Shown piece by piece: positions 61,623 to 64,000 of a stretch of 64,000 nt of DNA. The stretch's first letter is position 1, and each line of letters opens with the position of its first letter. Below the pieces are notes generated by a model. It had not been told where the DNA came from and ran no database searches. It worked only from the letters and a program-made list of their open reading frames with translations. The position numbers and the translations under genes were made by a program. Origin of the DNA: an uncultured Dehalococcoidia bacterium (lineage in GTDB: Bacteria > Chloroflexota > Dehalococcoidia > Lucifugimonadales > Lucifugimonadaceae); NCBI GenBank assembly GCA_958295935.1, contig OY282385.1, positions 868,001 through 932,000 of the forward strand. Direction: 5' to 3'.

Positions 61623-62744
61623 CTACGACCTGCATTCAAGCGGCTCCCAGTCTTTTTCTTCGGGGCCGGTGTACTCTGCGAGGGGGCGTATGAGGCGGTT
61701 GTCGTTTCGTTGTTCGATGACGTGTGCAGCCCATCCTGCGGTGCGTGCGATGACGAATATGGGCGTGAACATGGAGGTGGGCACCCCGCAGTAGTGGTAT
61801 ACGGAGGCTGAGTAGAAGTCGAGGTTTGGGAAGAGGCCTTTTTCGTTTCGCATCACCTGCTCTATGCGCTCTGAGACGTCGAAGAGGGTGGTGTCTCCGG
61901 TCTGCTCTCCGAGCCGTTTGGACGCTTCTTTTACGAAGTCTGAGCGGGGGTCTCCAGTCTTGTAGACGCGGTGTCCGAATCCCATGATGAGCCGTCGCGC
62001 GGCGAGCATCTGCCGCACGGCCTTTTCGGCTTCGCCGGGTGAGTCGAAGCGTGCGATGAGTTCCATGGCGGCCTCGTTGGCGCCTCCGTGCAGAGGGCCT
62101 CTCAGCGCTCCTATGGCCGCGGCTATAGCGGAGTAGAAGTCTGCGAGTGTGCTGGCGACGATTCTTGCGGTGAAGGTGGATGCGTTGAATTCGTGCTCAG
62201 CGTAGAGGATGAGTGACATGTCGAGGGCTTTCTGCTTGACGGGATCCGGCCGGCGGCCTGTGAGCAGGTGCAGAAAGTGTTGCGCGACGGAGTCGTCATC
62301 CGTCTCGGTGTCGATTCTCTCACCGCGCTGGTGAAACCTGTACCAGTAGAGGAGCATGCCGCCGAGGGAGGCTATCAATCGGTCCGCTATTCCCGATCCT
62401 GTTCGCCCGTTCTCGCCTTCCGGTTCGAGGGCGCCCAGCAGGGAGACTCCGGTCCGCATGACGTCCATGGGGTGGGCCGAGCCTGGCAGCAGTTCCAGAG
62501 CGGTCTTGAGTTTATCGGGCAGTCTGCGCATTCCCTTCAGCCTGGTTACGTATGCATCTAGTTGAGCGCTGTTTGGCAGGCGGTTGTAGAGAAGTAGATA
62601 TGCGACCTCTTCGAACGCGGCGCCTCCCGCGAGGTCATGTATTCCGTATCCCCTGTAGGTCAGGCCGGCGCCTTCATGGCCAATGGTGGCGATTGCGGAT
62701 CGGCCGGCGATGACTCCGGCCAGACCTTCAGATGCCGTGGTCAT
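61623..62744 (-). CDS. prpC: citrate synthase family protein, probable 2-methylcitrate synthase
   Basis: A 373-residue short-type citrate synthase. The active-site motifs are [26 protein letters not shown], and the [22 protein letters not shown] segment with Asp. The length and position between prpB and prpD favour 2-methylcitrate synthase (propionyl-CoA plus oxaloacetate), although true citrate synthase activity is possible. Its ATG overlaps the prpB stop by 4 bp. The enzyme is cytosolic. Confidence 0.93.
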   Translation of the reverse strand: MTTASEGLAGVIAGRSAIATIGHEGAGLTYRGYGIHDLAGGAAFEEVAYLLLYNRLPNSAQLDAYVTRLKGMRRLPDKLKTALELLPGSAHPMDVMRTGVSLLGALEPEGENGRTGSGIADRLIASLGGMLLYWYRFHQRGERIDTETDDDSVAQHFLHLLTGRRPDPVKQKALDMSLILYAEHEFNASTFTARIVASTLADFYSAIAAAIGALRGPLHGGANEAAMELIARFDSPGEAEKAVRQMLAARRLIMGFGHRVYKTGDPRSDFVKEASKRLGEQTGDTTLFDVSERIEQVMRNEKGLFPNLDFYSASVYHYCGVPTSMFTPIFVIARTAGWAAHVIEQRNDNRLIRPLAEYTGPEEKDWEPLECRS

Positions 62745-63649
62745 TTTGATTTCTCCCTGCCGGACTCGAAGAGTTCGTCCAGCTTCTGCTCGTATTGGTG
62801 ATAGCCGATGAGACGGTAGAGTTCATCTCTTGTCTGCATCATTCCCAGGACGTTCTTCTGGGAGCCTCGTGCGCGTATTTCCCGGTATACAGTCAGGGCG
62901 GCGGCGTTCATGGCTCGGAACGCGGAGAGCGGGTACAGGACGAGTGCGACTCCGGCGGATGCGAGTTCGTCAACTGTAAAAAGGGGCGTTACTCCAAATT
63001 CCGTGATGTTGGCCAGTACCGGCGCGTCGACGGCGTTTGTGAAGCGTGCGTAGTCGTCGAGGGTCTGCACGGCCTCTGCGAAGATCATATCTGCGCCGGC
63101 TTGGGTATATGCGGATGCGCGATCGATAGCCTGGGCGATTCCCTCGCCTGCAACGGCGTCTGTGCGGGCCATGACGATAAAGTCCCTGCAGGCTCGTGCG
63201 TCGACCGCGGCCTTTATACGGTCGCACATTTCGTAAGCGGGTACGAGTTGCTTGCCTGGTCGGTGGCCGCATCGCTTGGCCTGCACCTGGTCCTCGAGAT
63301 GCATTCCTGCGGCGCCTGCGCGTTCGATTTGTCTTGCGGTACGGGCGATCATGAGAGCGGCGCCCCATCCCGTGTCAGCGTCCACGAGCAGGGGCAGGTC
63401 TACGGCGTCGGTTATCCGGCGCACGTCCTGAGTCACGTTGTCGAGGGTGGTCATTCCGAGATCGGGCAGACCGTATGAGGCGGTGGCGACGCCGCTTCCC
63501 GAGAGGTATATGGCCCTGAAGCCTGCGTCTTTGGCCAGCATTGCGCTGTATGCGTTGACCGCGCCGGCAACCTGGAGCGGTGTTTCCTCTTCCAGCGCGG
63601 CGAGCATCCTTGCTCCGGGGGATGCTATTTTCGAGAAGTGCGGCTCCAT
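62741..63649 (-). CDS. prpB: 2-methylisocitrate lyase
   Basis: A 302-residue ICL/PEPM superfamily enzyme. The catalytic C127 is in KRCGH, metal ligands D90/D92 are in [10 protein letters not shown], and [20 protein letters not shown] fits the family. It splits 2-methylisocitrate into succinate and pyruvate. Its stop overlaps the prpC start by 4 bp. A TauE-like permease gene lies 51 bp upstream. The C-terminal [13 protein letters not shown] is typical. Confidence 0.95.
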   Translation of the reverse strand: MEPHFSKIASPGARMLAALEEETPLQVAGAVNAYSAMLAKDAGFRAIYLSGSGVATASYGLPDLGMTTLDNVTQDVRRITDAVDLPLLVDADTGWGAALMIARTARQIERAGAAGMHLEDQVQAKRCGHRPGKQLVPAYEMCDRIKAAVDARACRDFIVMARTDAVAGEGIAQAIDRASAYTQAGADMIFAEAVQTLDDYARFTNAVDAPVLANITEFGVTPLFTVDELASAGVALVLYPLSAFRAMNAAALTVYREIRARGSQKNVLGMMQTRDELYRLIGYHQYEQKLDELFESGREKSK

Positions 63650-63700
63650 ACTTGAAGTGAGCGGCCGGGGCGCCGGTGGGCGGGCGGGCGTCCGAATCCG

Positions 63701-64000
63701 TCAGTCGGCCAGAATCCTGGATATTCCGTTGGCCAAGGTGAGGGGGGCGAGCGCCAAGAGTATGATGCCGATCATGAGTCTCAGGCGTTCGGGCGGCACT
63801 GCGCCTGTCAGCCGTGCGCCGAAGAAGAAGCCGACGGCTGCGGACCCACCCATGATTCCCAGGAGAGGCCATGCCACGTTGCCTTTGAGCAGGTGCCCTC
63901 CCATTCCAAAGAGTCCTATCAATACTCCTATGCCCGTGTTGGTGCCTACGGCCTGCGCGGGCGCCAGTTTCAAGAGGTTGATTAGCGCGGGCATTCGGAG
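63701..64000 (-). CDS. TauE/SafE-family membrane permease, cut by the window end
   Basis: The frame is open to the right edge, so the gene starts outside the window; only the C-terminal ~100 residues are seen. AQAVGTNTGIGVLIGLFGMGGHL and GSAAVGFFFGARLTGAVPPERLRLMIGIILLALAPLTLANGI match the last helices of TauE/SafE proteins, which export or import sulfite, sulfoacetate or other organic anions. An internal ATG at 63994 is not the likely start because the family is ~250 residues. It may form the head of the methylcitrate operon. Confidence 0.75.
   Translation of the reverse strand, partial: LRMPALINLLKLAPAQAVGTNTGIGVLIGLFGMGGHLLKGNVAWPLLGIMGGSAAVGFFFGARLTGAVPPERLRLMIGIILLALAPLTLANGISRILAD

Noticed and set aside
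1-64000. tRNA, rRNA, CRISPR arrays, insertion sequences
   Set aside because: No T-loop/CCA-type patterns, transposase genes, inverted terminal repeats or spacer arrays were seen on visual inspection; a tRNA scan was not possible here.

Overview
The window is a GC-rich bacterial chromosome segment, densely coded on both strands, with many GTG and TTG starts and frequent 1-13 bp stop/start overlaps. It looks like an uncultured Chloroflexota (Dehalococcoidia / SAR202-like) genome. This is inferred from gene content: a Thr/Pro-rich lipoprotein linker, sufBCDSU, a nickel superoxide dismutase, methylcitrate-cycle genes and MEP isoprenoid genes. No 16S or other decisive marker is present, so the placement is moderate confidence. 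No tRNA, rRNA, CRISPR array, insertion sequence or prophage was seen.

Layout. 0-3 kb: end of a WD40-like propeller protein, then rlmB and an aldo/keto reductase on minus. 3-4.4 kb: HpcH-type aldolase and nitroreductase on plus. 4.5-6.8 kb: a minus-strand redox cluster (five-heme cytochrome c, Tll0287-like monoheme protein, ferric-reductase-like diheme b protein). 7-11 kb: two orphan substrate-binding proteins and a sugar epimerase. 11.1-14 kb: a large solitary N6-adenine methylase. 14.2-20.1 kb: suf operon (sufB, DUF1643, sufC, sufD, sufS, sufU) behind a promoter with a palindromic operator. 20.3-22.4 kb: pcm, a Dam-type methylase and a small ORF. 22.3-23.6 kb: a DapA-fold protein lacking the usual catalytic residues, and a 65-bp tandem repeat in front of gatB. 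23.6-26.4 kb: gatB, yvcK, secG. 26.5-30.4 kb: cysS, an ispD-ispF fusion and two VTT-domain membrane proteins on minus. 30.7-35.1 kb: a heat-shock island (cbpA-hspR-clpC divergent from hsp20).

35.2-45.3 kb is a hopanoid cluster: polyprenyl diphosphate synthase, hpnH, hpnG, hpnA, shc, yjbQ, hpnC, hpnD, hpnE. Together these account for FPP -> presqualene-PP -> hydroxysqualene -> squalene -> hopene -> adenosylhopane -> ribosylhopane. It is followed by a sugar-acid module (atypical 2-hydroxyacid dehydrogenase, FGGY kinase, class II aldolase). 48.7-55.3 kb holds a small conserved protein, an epimerase, a nucleoside hydrolase and a tetrapyrrole operon (siroheme dehydrogenase/chelatase, hemC, cobA-hemD fusion, hemB) that could feed the haem proteins elsewhere in the window. 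55.3-57.1 kb: divergent sodX/sodN and a membrane protein.

57.2-64 kb is one long minus-strand run: TauE-like permease (cut by the window end), prpB, prpC, prpD, a cupin, two tiny ORFs, a ThDP enzyme resembling 2-hydroxyacyl-CoA lyase/oxalyl-CoA decarboxylase, and a second cupin. This points to propionate or short-chain 2-hydroxyacid catabolism. The most unusual items are the redox cluster, the DUF1643 gene and Rrf2-like operator of the suf operon, the gatB leader repeats, and the three enzymes with replaced or atypical catalytic motifs.
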